64,000 nucleotides of DNA from Halicephalobus mephisto. Its lineage: Eukaryota; Nematoda; Chromadorea; Rhabditida; Panagrolaimidae. Position 1 is the stretch's first letter. Each line of letters begins with the position of its first letter. The stretch is taken from NCBI GenBank assembly GCA_009193035.1, contig SWDT01000064.1, positions 124,001-188,000 of the forward strand, written 5' to 3'. Under the pieces are notes generated by a model. The model searched no databases. It saw only the letters and a program-made list of their open reading frames with translations, and was not told the DNA's origin. Of this stretch, positions 1-11,895 are shown in pieces. Made by a program: the position numbers and the translations under genes.

Positions 1-1671
1 TCAACAAAAACCATTTGAATTTGAAGAGAATTTGCAAAATCTCTTTGAAAATGCCGGAATCTCGAATGCCAATCCAGATTTGAAATTGGCTAATGTTCGT
101 GTAGCTGGAAAGAGACTGACGATGACCAAAGGTGTTGAGATCTTCCCTCCATCTCTGGAATATAGGGATCGTCGGGTTGTTGATGTTCAAGACGGCCCAT
201 GGAAAATGGATTCTTTGAAGTTCTATGAACCTGCACAACGTCTGAATATCGCTGTTCTGTACTGGAGAACTGGTGAGCATGAAGTTCGACGTTTTATAGA
301 TGAATTGAAGTTTATGGGCACCAACTTCGGTATTGGGTTTGATAGAATTGACTATATCGGTATTCGATCACCAGATGGACAAGAAGAACTCGATCGATTG
401 GCCGGAGCCGGAAGAGGAAACTACAACTTTGTTTTCCTTGTCAGTGATTCTAAGGAGGCTCATCAAATCTTGAAGTTGTCGGAGATCGAGAAGATTTGGC
501 CGACACAACAGATCTTGTTGAAAACACTGAAGGCTAGGAAGGACACTATGACCAACATTCTGATGAAGTTGAATGCCAAGAATGGAGGTATCAACAAGGT
601 CCTGACTTCGAATCCCCAGATGTTGGAGAAGATGGGCACTTCTGTCGACATTGTGTAAGTTCTTCGTTGTCAAAAGCATCTAATGTGACTGTTTTCAGTC
701 GGTCCATGTTTACCAATACACTGTTGATCGGAGTTGAGTTCTGCCATCCACCACCTCAGAGTGTCTTTGACAAGTATAGAAGTGCCGAGGAAAGAATGCC
801 CACTTGTGTCGGTATTGCTTCAAACACGAATGACTTCCAGGTAGACCATGGCGACTACTTTTTCTTGAAGAGCAGATCAACTGTTATCAAGTCAGAGTTC
901 TTCGAAACGAGTATTTTGGATTGTATTAGAGAGTATTACCTCAAGAGTAAGCGTTATCCTTCTACCATTATCGTTTTCCGTTCCGGTGTGTCCGCCGGAG
1001 AAGTGGCGGAAGTTCAGGCTGTTGAGGTTCAGACACTTCAGAATGCCATTTTGAAGCTGATGAAGGCAACTGCTGAGTTCAAGCCTCCTAGGATTATTTT
1101 CTCTTCTGTCCAGAGACAGTCCAACAACAGAATCATCCCAGCCCAGATTAATCCTAGTGATAGAGCCGATCAGCAGAATGTCAGGCCTGGAACTGCGGTT
1201 ATGAACATTAGTAATCCGTTTTTCAAGGAATTCACAATTGTACCTCACAAATCTCTGTTGGGTACTGCCAAGCCCGCAGTTGTGACTGTCATTTACTCTG
1301 CCAAAGGTATGGACGTTTCTGACAACTCCCTCGCGACCATGAGTGACCCAGAGTTCAACGGCTTCATCAACCTGACAAACTCACTCTGCTATGCTTGTGA
1401 TGCTGTCAATTCTCCAATCTCGGCTCCAAGTGCGTTGGATGCCGCTACTAAAGTTGCCCAAAGAGGCATGAACAATTGGAAGATCAAGTACAGTCGGATG
1501 GATGATGACAACAGTTCCGTTTCCTCTTTTGGTAACAGAAAGTTTGAGCAAGCCATGGATGAAGAAGAAAAGAAGGTTCATGAACAACAAGTGGAAACCG
1601 TTGTTAACGAAAAGTTGAAGCAATGGACGTTCGAATTGCGTCCGAAATTGAAGACTGCCTACTGGACTTGA
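1..1671 (+). CDS. Worm-type Argonaute, MID-PIWI part (5' end outside window)
   Basis: The frame is open from base 2, so the gene begins upstream of the window. Exons are 1-654 and 699-1671, with a 44-bp GTAAGT...TTTTCAG intron. The protein has the end of the PAZ-MID linker, a MID segment and a full PIWI domain ending in NNWKIKY, followed by an acidic, charged tail. Argonautes bind small RNAs and silence complementary transcripts. The first PIWI metal-ligand motif reads GVEFCHP (usually GxDVTHP) and the second reads FRSGVSAGE (usually RDGVSxGQ). Two catalytic aspartates are therefore replaced, and slicing is probably lost, as in the worm-specific WAGO clade. I cannot say which WAGO this is. 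The gene is convergent with the exosome nuclease gene, with 163 bp between the stop codons. Confidence 0.9.
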
Positions 1672-1834
1672 ACAGTTGGCTGCTTTGAGTTTCCAACCAT
1701 TATTTTGCAAAATTGTTTGAATTACAATAATTAATTTTAATTATTCAGTTAAATGATTAATTTTATCCAAGAAAATCGTTGAACTACTTTTTCCAAACAG
1801 AATCTTGAAAACTCAACAATCAATAAGCAAAACT

Positions 1835-4800
1835 TTACTTTCTCTTTCTCCAGGAGGACCTGCCACGATTTCCCCTTCCTCTTCGGTTCTGGGTTCTTTG
1901 ATGAGGGTTGTAAACATTCGATGCGTCCGCAGGTTGGTTGAACTTGCTGGGATCAATGTTACCGTAATCAGGAACAGCATCGTCATTACTAACTTCTGCG
2001 GGCTTGGGTGGATCAGTTTTCCCTCTCTTGATAGGATGACGACCAGCAAGAGGAACATCAGCTTGATTCTTCAAATGCTGAAGCTTTCTCTTTTGAGCAT
2101 TCTTTGTTTTCATCAACAATGGAATCTCATCTTTGTCTTCTTCTACAGTGTCATTCGGTAACTTGACAACTTGTCTTTTAGTCGAAGGATCATGATGACT
2201 GAACATTTTCGGTCCATCTTTTTGAGATTCTCGATTCTTTTCTGCTTTTAACTTCTCAGCACTCATAACAGCAACCTGATATGCTTCATATGGAGTAACC
2301 CATTCGTTGACTTCATTAATAACTTTCTTATACTGCGATTGTGATTTTTCTTGATGGCTTTTTGAAGTAATCACGAATACTGTATCTTTTTCTATCCCAG
2401 ACAAACCTACATTCTCCACTTCCATTTCTTCATGGTTATCGGTCAATTCAACATTACAATCACAATTGAATAATTCTTCTAGACGTTTTTCAAATGGAGA
2501 TTTTTCAGCAACATCCACAGCACTTCGAGAAAACGATGTTGGATCAGCCACATCCACCATACCTGATTTATCTAATGGGATATCTCTAGCTTCTATCATT
2601 ATCCTAAAACAATAATCATGAATAATTATCTAGTTACAAAATCAAACCTATGAAGAATCAAAATATCTCGTTTCAAAAACACCGGAACAGGAGAACAACA
2701 AGAAATAATTCCTTGTTTTTCACGAGGCAATACTTCTGCTATTTGTAGTAGCATTTGATCTGGAAGAACGTAATCTAAACTTTCATCTTCTTGACGAGCT
2801 GTTTGATCTCTCCATTGCCATAATTTTTTCAACGCATAAATTTGTTGATTCGTTGGTCGACGATGAGCAATGAGTTTCACATAACCAGATTCATTAAATC
2901 TCGGTGGTTGATAAACTTTCCGACAAACATGTGCACTATTCTTGTAGACAGTATCTAGCAAATCAGGTCCATAATTTAAAAGTTGATTCTTCAATTTCTC
3001 GTAACAGTAAATCAAGTAATGAGTATCACTTCGAGCATACGTCAAATGAGCCAAACTCAACGGTCTAAAACCACATCATTATGAAATTACAAATAACTAT
3101 CATTGCAAAATTGTCTTAATAAAATCCGGAAAATTCTCATCAATGAATATAATAGTTGTAAAATATAAAAAAGAGCAGGTCAATGTCAGTATGAATTGCT
3201 AAGTTTACTACTTTTTACTTTTTTAAATTGCTTTGCACAAGAACTAGAAAATCCTCAAAAACCACTGTAAAAATTTCATAATTTTTATAAATTCTTTTAA
3301 AAATTCCGAAATTTGAAATCAATTCATATGTAAAATGTCAAATTTACTATTTTCCTACTATCGTTAACCCCATGAAAACTTAAAAATCCCAAAAAAGAAC
3401 TACAATTGAAGCAAAACGCAAAGTAACTCCTACAACGAAGTCCCTGAAGCGAGTACAATAGTAGTTTGCATAAAAATTTACAATTGGTGCATAATTATAT
3501 TTCTTAATCATTAAGTTTACAGTAAATCAAACCTAGTCCTAAGCACCTCCCGAAAACAATCAGTACTACAACAATTACAAAAATTATAAAATCTTTTACA
3601 AATTCTAACTTTTTAAAATTTAGATAAAAAACAATTCCTACATAAAAATTCTCACTTTTCCTACTATCATTATTTTCATAAAAATTTAAAAATCTAAAAT
3701 TTAAACAAAAAAAACCAACCTAATTCTCCAATCAGCTTTTTGTAATTCTTTTCCTAAAGTAATTCCACAAAAATGTTCAACCAAATACTGTAATGAAAGT
3801 CTTGACATCTTCAATATTTTCATAGCAACATGAGTATCAAACATATTAACAACATATATTCCAAAATCCCTCTGTAGCCATTTTATATCTTCTTCAGCAC
3901 CATGAAAAACTTTCAAAATATTCGGATTCGTAAACGGTTCATTCAAAATTCCCATATCTGACCAAATACCAAAAGGATCAATAATAAAATCCTCATCTAC
4001 CGTAGTAATTTGCATTAATGACGTCAATCCAAGAAACGTTCTATAACTATGATGTTCCAAATCAACAGCAAAAATCCTCACTGAATTCAATAATTTCACC
4101 AAATCAACTAGTTGTTCTTTTGTCGAAATCAAAGTGCATGGTACATCTTCTAGATGTTTAAAACCCTTAGGTTCAGTTTCTTCCTTTTGACAATCAGGAA
4201 CGACAAAAGTCTGCAATTCAAAATCATACGGATGCTCATACGATCCAGAATCAGAAACCCATTCCTTCTTTCCATTCATTTCGTCATCAATAACTTTCAA
4301 TTTCTCATCATTCCGAATTTTCGAATGATGTTTAACTTTCAATTTCGATACAAACGGTTCATCAGCATTGTTGATTAATCCTTGAAATTTCAATTGAGGT
4401 TTTGGCAAATTTTTAGCTACATATAATCCACGATGCAATAAAGTAGTTAAATCATCAACTTTCGATCCTTTCCCCAGTCTATGATATCGACCACTTGAAT
4501 CTTTTCCAAACGGAGTATTGGCAGAAATAACTTTTTCATCACCTTTATGAGAAGCCGCCGTTTTCCCCAAAACAGGGACTGTCAATTTATCTCCTTTAGC
4601 TTCAGCCAAATGACGATCAATAGCCAATGCCTAAATTATTCAAAATTACACAATCACGTAAACTAAAATGATTTCTGTTACAAAATCCCCTCAACACGAA
4701 TATTTCAGTTTTTATGAACTAATCTAAAATTTCGGTTTTCTTGATAGTTATTTCGTAATTAATCATATCTAAAAATTAAAAATAAATATATTCACAAAAT

Positions 4801-5414
4801 AGTCTTAATACGAATGTTTAGAAATTCTTCAAAAACAATATTGATCTATGTGACAATTTCGTAATCAATTTTAAAAATCTGTTCTATCTAAATAAGTCTA
4901 AAAACTTCTAAATTAAGGTTATAGAAGGTAGAACAACCTCTATCTTTTAGGATTCATTTTCATATATGAAAGTCCTAAGATATATCGAAAAATCATTATT
5001 AACATCATCGAAAACAATTTCTCAATAATAAATCCCACAAAAACTCACAATTTTCTCGTCCAAAAAATGATTAGCATCAATCAATTTCGAAAGATCCTCC
5101 ATTTCCTTTGGAAATTGAATTTTACATCCCGCATTATGAAAAAGGTCAATAATCGCACTATTAACCTTAGAACGACAAGCAGAAATCACTCTTGTAAATC
5201 CTGGATAAGAAACACACAACTCATAACCTCCTCCTACTTTCGGAAGCTTTGCAGAAATTTTTTGAAGATTATTAACAGCATCAATTAATTTCTAAAATAC
5301 TTATCATTATTGTTTTTAATTTCCAAAACAAACCTTGCATCGATCACGATCTTTCTGAGCCAATTCTAGAAGTTTCTCATCCTGAATTATGTCTTCTAAA
5401 TTACCCTCTTCCAT
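1835..5414 (-). CDS. crn-3: Exosome 3'-5' exoribonuclease EXOSC10/Rrp6
   Basis: Five exons (5414-5334, 5291-5049, 4630-3720, 3064-2648, 2603-1835) join in phase to 806 aa. The N-terminal ~100 residues look like the PMC2NT domain that binds the Rrp47-type cofactor. The middle is a DEDD-Y exonuclease: Exo I VDLEHHSYRTFLG, Exo II GAEEDIKWLQRD, and Exo III YARSDTHYL with the catalytic Tyr and Asp. An HRDC domain follows, then a basic RGRGNRGR tail. The protein trims and degrades rRNA, snoRNA and nuclear surveillance substrates with the exosome. A TTTTTAG acceptor sits one base before the ATG, which suggests trans-splicing. The 655-bp intron 3065-3719 holds only AT-rich sequence. The C. elegans relative is crn-3/exos-10. 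Confidence 0.93.
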
Positions 5415-5717
5415 CCTAAAAATAAAAATTCAAAAAAATCAAAAAATTTTAAAAAATCAAAATAAAAATCGGCATTAAACCAATTATTTCCATATATCAT
5501 TTTTTAAAAATCTTATTCATTTTAACCATCATAAGTGAAATCATCTAAAAATAATTAAAATTACGTAATAAAGCTAAAAATTAAAAAACCATAAATTTCC
5601 CAAAAGGCACAGTAATCTCCAGAAGCCATTAAGATATCCTTCAATATTAAACAATTATCACAACCATAAATAATACTGCTTCTTTCCGACTAGTTAATAT
5701 TTATTCTAAAACCTCGT

Positions 5718-5965
5718 TTATTTCTTCTTCTGCTGCAAAATAACGTAATTTCCATAGGCAGTTTGTCGTTCACCAAAGTACGGTATATAGAAGGCACGAT
5801 ACAACCAGAATGATTTATCAGGAATAATTACTTTATTTGAGAATAAAACCTCAAATCTAGGATCCTAAAATTTTTAAATTTTCACAATTCAAAAACCACA
5901 GATACTCCTACAACGAAAACCGTTTTGATGCTATCAGGTTCGCTCTCTGTTTTCACATCGTTCAT
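5718..5965 (-). CDS. Small 66-aa protein, not recognised
   Basis: Two exons, 5965-5912 and 5864-5718, are joined by a 47-bp intron (GTAGGA donor, ATTTTAG acceptor) in phase 0. The second exon is open for 48 sense codons, with varied third positions, and ends in a Lys tail and TAA. Its middle is aromatic (FWLYRAFYIPYFGERQ), which could sit in or against a membrane. I do not recognise the family; a short mitochondrial or ER subunit is only a guess. The start codon lies 63 bp from that of eri-1, head to head, and the stop lies 303 bp upstream of the exosome gene on the same strand. Its small size explains why it is easy to miss. Confidence 0.6.
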
Positions 5966-6028
5966 TTCCTATGGATTTCCGAATACTGGTCTAATTATCG
6001 TTTTTCATATTGTTATTTTCCCTCAACA
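5966..6028. promoter_or_regulatory. 63-bp head-to-head start region shared with eri-1
   Basis: The whole interval between the start codon of the 66-aa gene (-) and that of eri-1 (+) is 63 bp, with no consensus TATA box. Either the two genes share a very compact bidirectional promoter, or one of them has an upstream 5'UTR overlapping the other. This is inferred from spacing only. Confidence 0.35.
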
Positions 6029-7202
6029 ATGTGCATAGAAGAAGATACTTCAAAACCTATTGACCAAGGTAAGGGTTAATTTTAGGTAGGTTTTCATATA
6101 AAAATTCCAGATACTAGACGACTTTACGTTGAAGAACTACTACCTAAAATCAATGATTTACCTTTGAAAGCTTTACGAAAAGAGTGCATAGCCAACGGCA
6201 TTTCATCCAGAGGGAAAGCTAAAGAAGTTCGAAAACTTTTGAAACATAAACTCATTAAAGAATTTCCTGATCTATCTCCCAGTTTTCATATTCGCGAAAA
6301 ACGAAAAGAACTTGGAACTCCTTACGATTACTTTGTTGTTATTGACTTCGAATGCACCTGTAAACAATCTGATGCCGATGATAAGTACAAATTAGACGTG
6401 CCTTCATGGGATTACGAAATTATTGAATTCCCCGCTGTCATTATAGATATCAAAAAGAAACAAATCATTGGCGAATTTCGGAAATTTGTCAAACCAAAAC
6501 TAAATCCTATTCTGACGGCATTCTGTACTCAACTAACAGGTAGTTTTTGTAATTTCTGACGTTAATTAAACCAAATCTAGGTGTCAAACAAGAAGACGTC
6601 GACAGCGCCGAACCGTTTCCTATTGTGTTAGAAGCTTTCCAAAACTTTCTCAACCAACACGGATTAGACAAGGATGGTACAAACTACACTATTGTTACTG
6701 ACGGGATAAACGATATCCCGAACTTTTTCCAATTTGCGCTTTCTACCTACAATCTGCCATTTCCTCACAATTTCCGTACTTTCGTCGAAGTCCGTCAAAT
6801 TTTTATGGATACTTTCGATATCAATCATGGTCTCAATTTAGAAAAAATAGTTCAAATGACCGGAGTAGAATTTGAAGGCACTCCCCATCGTGGCATTGAT
6901 GATACTCGAAATATTGCCCGAATCGTCATTTTCCTATTAAACAAAGAAATTGGAATATTCGCAACTCATAAGCTAGTCAAACGGGAGTTATTATGCATCG
7001 TAAGTCCTAGTTTTAAAAACCCTAACAACCCCCATTCTAGTACCCTAGCAGAAGCCACTATAAACCCCGATCTCGAATAGACGCTTGGTACAACAAATAC
7101 AATTATGGTCTTATCAAACTAGAAGCCGGAGATATCATAAAAAACATTCACTTCAGATGCGACAGTTGTCCAGAACTCGAAAAACCTGATCCACAATCTT
7201 GA
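6029..7202 (+). CDS. eri-1: ERI-1/3'hExo siRNA and histone-mRNA exonuclease
   Basis: Four exons (6029-6068, 6111-6539, 6581-6999, 7041-7202) give 349 aa. A SAP-type helical segment (residues ~25-65) precedes a DEDDh exonuclease domain: VIDFECTC supplies Asp and Glu, VTDGINDI the next Asp, and HRGIDDTRNIARI the catalytic His and last Asp. The SAP-DEDDh order is that of ERI-1/ERI1, which trims siRNA ends, 5.8S rRNA and histone mRNA stem-loops and limits RNAi in C. elegans. All catalytic residues are present. Keeping the last intron (41 bp, 7000-7040) in frame would give a shorter isoform stopping at 7080 with a different C-terminus. C. elegans ERI-1 isoforms also differ at the C-terminus. The stop is 46 bp from that of the convergent ALG9 gene. 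Confidence 0.95.
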
Positions 7203-7248
7203 CAAATACACCTATTACAGCATTGTTACACCATAGGATATTGTTATG

Positions 7249-9546
7249 TTAATAAAAAAAACCTACTTTAGAATAATTAGGCTCATCCACAGTTCCATCA
7301 CTTCCATCATCAAAATCAATCAAAAAATCACAACTTTCAACCGCCACATATCTAGATGGTTCTTCTTTATTTTCGTCATTCATTTCAGTTGGAATATTTC
7401 TTGTTATTTCAATCAATGAAGATTTTTTAGGATAATGTTTAGGTAATAATCCTTTAAATTCACTTTTAATAAATTCCAATGTAACTTGACGTTTATCTCC
7501 ATGTTTATCATAACTAACTTCTGGTAAGAAAAATGACGATGGAAATCTATGCCATTCTTTCCCAACACATACTCTAATAGGATTCTTAAAAAAAATAATA
7601 TTATTAAATTTAAAAATTTAAACTTACTTTCATATATGAAAAATCTCTTTCTGATGATGATGGAACCACAAAATGATCATAAAACATTTTATGAGTATCC
7701 TGTATTCCATGGTAATTTTTAAATACTACATAACCTCTTAAAATAGATAATATAGCAAAAATAATTAATAATAAATAAGTCCAATAATGAATTTTCGGAA
7801 AAATTTTCTGCAACGAACAAATACTTATTGCAAAAAATATTCCAATATATGGATAAATAGGAAATAAAAATCTTTCTTCTTTATGTGGTTGAGAAAAAAA
7901 AATCATACACCATGTTAACGTTGATAGACCCAAAAGAGCAACAGGAAGAAAACGATACCAATAAACCATGGACCAAATAGGACGAGGAAGAGAAATTTTA
8001 AGTTCATTTTCATCCATTTCGTAATTATATGCCGATTTCACGTAAGCAAACAACGCTAATGGAATAGCCAAAGAAGCAAATATTACAGCAATATTCCAAT
8101 TCAAAAACAAATTCTTCAAATAATAAGTGAAAGGTTCTACTCCATAAAGTTCAGGACCATGACCAGAGATAACATTATATAACACAATATTCAATGGAGC
8201 CTAAAAATCAACAATCACACTACTGTAGAAAAAAGTATTTTTATAAAGTAATTTTGGAACAAACAGAAACTTTAAAAAAATCAAATTTTAGGATACTTTG
8301 ATTTTTAAACTATTTCCTAATAAACTATATTGTTGTAAAAATAAATATCATTGCAAAGTAATCTTACTTTTAAAAACTTCTTTAAAAATCAAAGTATCCT
8401 AAAATTTGATTTTTTAAACTATTTCCGAATAAACTATATTATTGTAAAAATAAATATCACTGCAAAGTAATTTTTAGAAACTACAGTAACCTACATAATA
8501 AAACTTTAAATAATAATTTCGTAATTAATTTTTTATAAATATATTCTACCTAAATCCAACAGCTTCTGAATTAAAATCCTATAAAACACAAAATCCCAAA
8601 AAAACTACTAACTATACATAAACATCCAAAAAAATCCTACAATATATTATAAAAAAATTATTCCAAATTATTAAAAAAAACTCACAATTACAGTTTTTCC
8701 ATAATAATGCGAATCATAGGTATATAATAATGCTGTTATAAAAATACCATTTAAAATCGAAATTTTAAAAAATTTCTTCATCAATTCTTTCCTTATAAAA
8801 ATCATTTCAATCACAATTGGTAAACCAAGAATCACAGCAAATGGCCATCCAACAAGTCCACTAAAAGCCGTAAAAGTGATCGACAAACTCCATTTTTCTT
8901 TCAACCAAAAAGCGATTGCAAACATTGAAATAACCATACTGAATGTCGAAGGAAGGAAAGCCGATCCTGCATAAAACACTCCAACAGAAAACAAATTAAT
9001 TAAAAAAAATACTTTCGCTATGTTGTTTCCTAATCTCGCAGCAATTGCATAATATAACGTGTATTCAGCAGAAGCGTGGAAGAAACCCATAAGTACCCTA
9101 AGGGTGTAAAATAGTGCAACTTTCGAGTCTTGAAAACCCAATGTCAACAAAGAAGCCGGAATGTAGTAGAGGTAAATATAGAACCAGGACCTGATGGCGT
9201 AAGTAGGGGAGTACTCCCATGTCTGGAACCCTCGTCCAAATAACATCAAGTGCAGCTGTTCCCAGTAGTTGTAGATCTCATCACAATCATTCGTAATCGT
9301 GTAAAATCCAGAAGCAATTCTGATAGAAGTCAGCATTTTAATGATAAAATTCGAGCTTAGGATTTCCGTATTGTCTAATGCCGAAATAGGATAGAAAAGT
9401 TTTCCTCGGAGATTCTCCCAGATTCCTTTTCCGGCATCTTTCGTCAGCCGTTTTTGATACTTCGTGACTTCGTCGGCAAATTTATCTTCTGGATCGTTCA
9501 CTTTCGGAGGTGAAGAAGTGTCCGTTCTTTGACGTAATCGCGGCAT
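7249..9546 (-). CDS. algn-9: ALG9 dolichyl-P-Man alpha-1,2-mannosyltransferase
   Basis: Three exons (9546-8686, 8200-7628, 7584-7249) join to 589 aa, close to the usual ALG9 length. A charged N-terminus is followed by a multi-spanning GT22 mannosyltransferase. The first luminal loop carries YNYWEQLHLM and the later loop the family motif HKEERFLFPIYP. The enzyme adds mannoses from dolichyl-P-Man to the lipid-linked N-glycan precursor in the ER lumen. A TTTTTTCAG acceptor at 9588-9596 lies 42 bases before the ATG and 110 bases after the mrps-22 stop. That is the spacing expected for a downstream operon gene with SL2-type trans-splicing. The C-terminal tail is acidic and poorly conserved, and its exact end is the least certain part. 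Confidence 0.92.
8270..8480. repeat. Duplicated segment with inverted flanks in algn-9 intron 1
   Basis: A ~50-bp segment (around 8319 and 8425, starting AAACTATTTCC) occurs twice in direct orientation. Each copy is preceded by one arm of a 21-bp inverted pair: TCAAATTTTAGGATACTTTG near 8280 and its complement near 8387. Confidence 0.6.
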
Positions 9547-9700
9547 ATATGGCAGTTGATGACTTGAATCAAAAAACTAGTACATAACTGAAAAAATATA
9601 AAAAGTAAAATAATTTAAAGATATATATCGACTTGACGAATAATTCCACCGTAATCTTGGGACTCATTTGTTAACAACTAATATATTAAAAAACAAAGTC

Positions 9701-11046
9701 CTAATCTTTCTTGTTTTTTTCTTCTTCGATTTCGGCCAATTTTTCCTTCAAAGTTGAGACTTTCTGGAATTGACGTCGACCTGATCGTTGTTGAATTTTC
9801 TCTTCTGACTTATCCTCAGGTTCAGATTTGTCCTCTCTGCTGATCTTGACCTTGTATTCACCAGACAGTTCTCCTAATGGGCCTTCTGGAGTCCTAATAT
9901 TGTCTTTAGAAATTGTAGCTGCGAATTTGTGTTTTTTCTCTGGGGAAGTTCGTTGACCGTCGGGAGCCCTCTTGGACACTTGGGGTCCTTCCAGTAACTT
10001 CATGAGATCAGGCAGAGACTCCTTCAGTCTGCGATTCTGAGAAATGAAATCTTTGACAATTTTCTCATCTGAATCTTGGAAACTGATTTCTGTCCTCCAG
10101 TTCGGGAACACGATCTTCTGGAGCCGGATCAGGTTGGCTGCGTCGTGTAGACTTCCAATAGTGCCGTAGAAATTCAGAAGTGGTGGAATATTGTTGTTCA
10201 GAACCAAGTAAAACGCAAAAGCTCCGAAGTGTCTCGTCGAGTGGAGGATGGAGAACTTTTTCCCTTCGACAGTTCTGTCAAAAACGGTATGACTCAATCT
10301 GACGAACTCTGGATCATCTGGTTCATAGAACCAACAAGCAAAATCCATCACGAATTCATGACGATCTGCATCCAAGGCTTGTTGTAAATCAGGATCCCTG
10401 AAGACGGCTGGGGCGAAGACGGGTTTGTTTGGCTTCTCGTAGAAAACCCGATTCATCCGGTCGTGTTCTTCTGGAAGTGCTGTCCTCAACGTTCCATCTG
10501 GTTCACGGATGACTACTGTACGATCCTGATTAGTTGCATCGAAAGTGATATCAGTGAAAACGAATTTTGCCGTGTCGAATCCTTCAATTTCTGGATCCTT
10601 GGCCAGGACCGAAAACGTCTCCATCCTGGGTTCCTTAACCGGCACAAATTGAAGTAACTTTTTTCCTCGTTCCCTCATTTGTGCTTTAGTCTGAAACACA
10701 CGATTACGACGTGAAAATCGATATATGAACAAACTTCCTCGAGCATGGAATCCGTCATCAAAGCGAAATGGGACCGTTCCGCGTTTTCCACACTTCTTTC
10801 AGCGAAAATCTTCTCTTCGTTCAACCCGGTCAGCTTCTGGAGTAGCACCTGTACCCTATCGTCGATGAAGAGGTCTTCTACGTTTACGTTATCCGCATCC
10901 CCGGATTTCGCACTGAAGAAAATTTAATTTTTATAAAAATAAAAATTTTACCTTGAAGCTTTGATCCATGCTGATCTTAATCTATGGCTAGAAACGTTCT
11001 GACAATTGAAAGACAACCTGGATAACAAAGTCCTGACGGAAATCAT
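9701..11046 (-). CDS. mrps-22: Mitochondrial small-subunit ribosomal protein mS22
   Basis: Three exons (11046-10952, 10912-10735, 10690-9701) give 420 aa. The first exon encodes a basic, Ser/Arg-rich, acid-free leader (MISVRTLLSRLSF...) typical of a mitochondrial presequence. The body carries the MRPS22 signature stretches TAKFVFTDITF, VVIREPDGTLRTA and EEHDRMNRVF, then ILHSTRHFGAFAFYLV. The C-terminal ~80 residues are charged and longer than in the human protein. The product is a structural subunit of the 28S mitochondrial ribosomal particle. The start at 11046 is chosen because it gives the targeting leader and keeps phase across both introns. It lies 154 bp upstream of the algn-9 start codon on the same strand, a probable operon pair. 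Confidence 0.93.
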
Positions 11047-11340
11047 GTTTAAAAATGGAATAAGGTAAATATCGAAATCCCTTTTGCTCGGAAGCAGACG
11101 CGCACTCTGCCGGCAACCAGCCGCGCAGTCGACTCGAGGAAACCGGCGAGAATAAAGATGTTCAAAAAATTTTGAAGTTTTTTAAAAACGCATTACATTT
11201 TTTACATTATCAGACAATTATTCAGAAACTATTTAACTTTCGAAAAGTATTCTTTGAGGAAAATAAAAAACTGAAAAATTTCATATATCAGATGCTAAGG
11301 TTTACCAGGAGTGATTTTAAAAACAAGTTGTAAATTTTTC
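11047..11340. other. Upstream region of mrps-22, no gene seen
   Basis: The proximal 100 bp is GC-richer (CTCTGCCGGCAACCAGCCGC near 11105) than the AT-rich remainder. This is probably the mrps-22 promoter. No open frame with coding character was found on either strand. Confidence 0.4.
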
Positions 11341-11652
11341 ATTTTATTTAATATATATTTATGAATTGATGTTTAATTTCCGTTAAAATATCTTCTAAAA
11401 CGAGAGAATTACAAAAATAAGAGATTTCATATATGAAAACTTCGAAATTTGCTTGGATTCATTTTTTGAAACAAATCTTAATTCGATTTTTAAATTTTAT
11501 TAAATATATATTCATGAATTTGTGTTTAATTTCCGTTAAAATATCTTCTAAAACGAGAGAATTACAAAAATAAGAGATTTCATATATGAAAATTCCGAAA
11601 TTTGCTTGGATTCATTTTTTGAAACAAATTTTAATTCGATTTTCATTTTATT
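11341..11652. repeat. Two-copy 156-bp tandem duplication
   Basis: Two direct copies, about 11341-11496 and 11497-11652, differ at only a handful of bases. Each contains the palindrome TTTCATATATGAAA and the stretch AAAACGAGAGAATTACAAAA. The period is 156 bp. Confidence 0.8.
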
Positions 11653-11836
11653 TAATTTTCACAAGTACTTTCTAAATTTTTGTATAAAATTATTCCAAAT
11701 GTTTACCGTAATTCTAGTAAACTGATGTTTATTTTCATTTTGGTTCTTTTTCTATCATGAAAGAGCTTCAAGTGACCAGATATGCCCTCCTTCCGCAATC
11801 GAAGCTGTAAATTGCCTTCGTGGTCCTTCCGAGGTA

Positions 11837-11844
11837 TTTATCAG
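11837..11844 (-). promoter_or_regulatory. GATA-type site upstream of the membrane-protein gene
   Basis: TTTATCAG, which is CTGATAAA on the minus strand, matches the intestinal GATA-factor (ELT-2) consensus TGATAA. It lies ~55 bp before the start codon of the 236-aa membrane protein. The local sequence 11810-11895 is GC-richer than its surroundings. The role is inferred from motif and position. Confidence 0.35.
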
Positions 11845-11895
11845 GCCGCCGATGCGACCTAGAGCCGGTCATTTGCTCAGTTTCGGTTTCAAACC

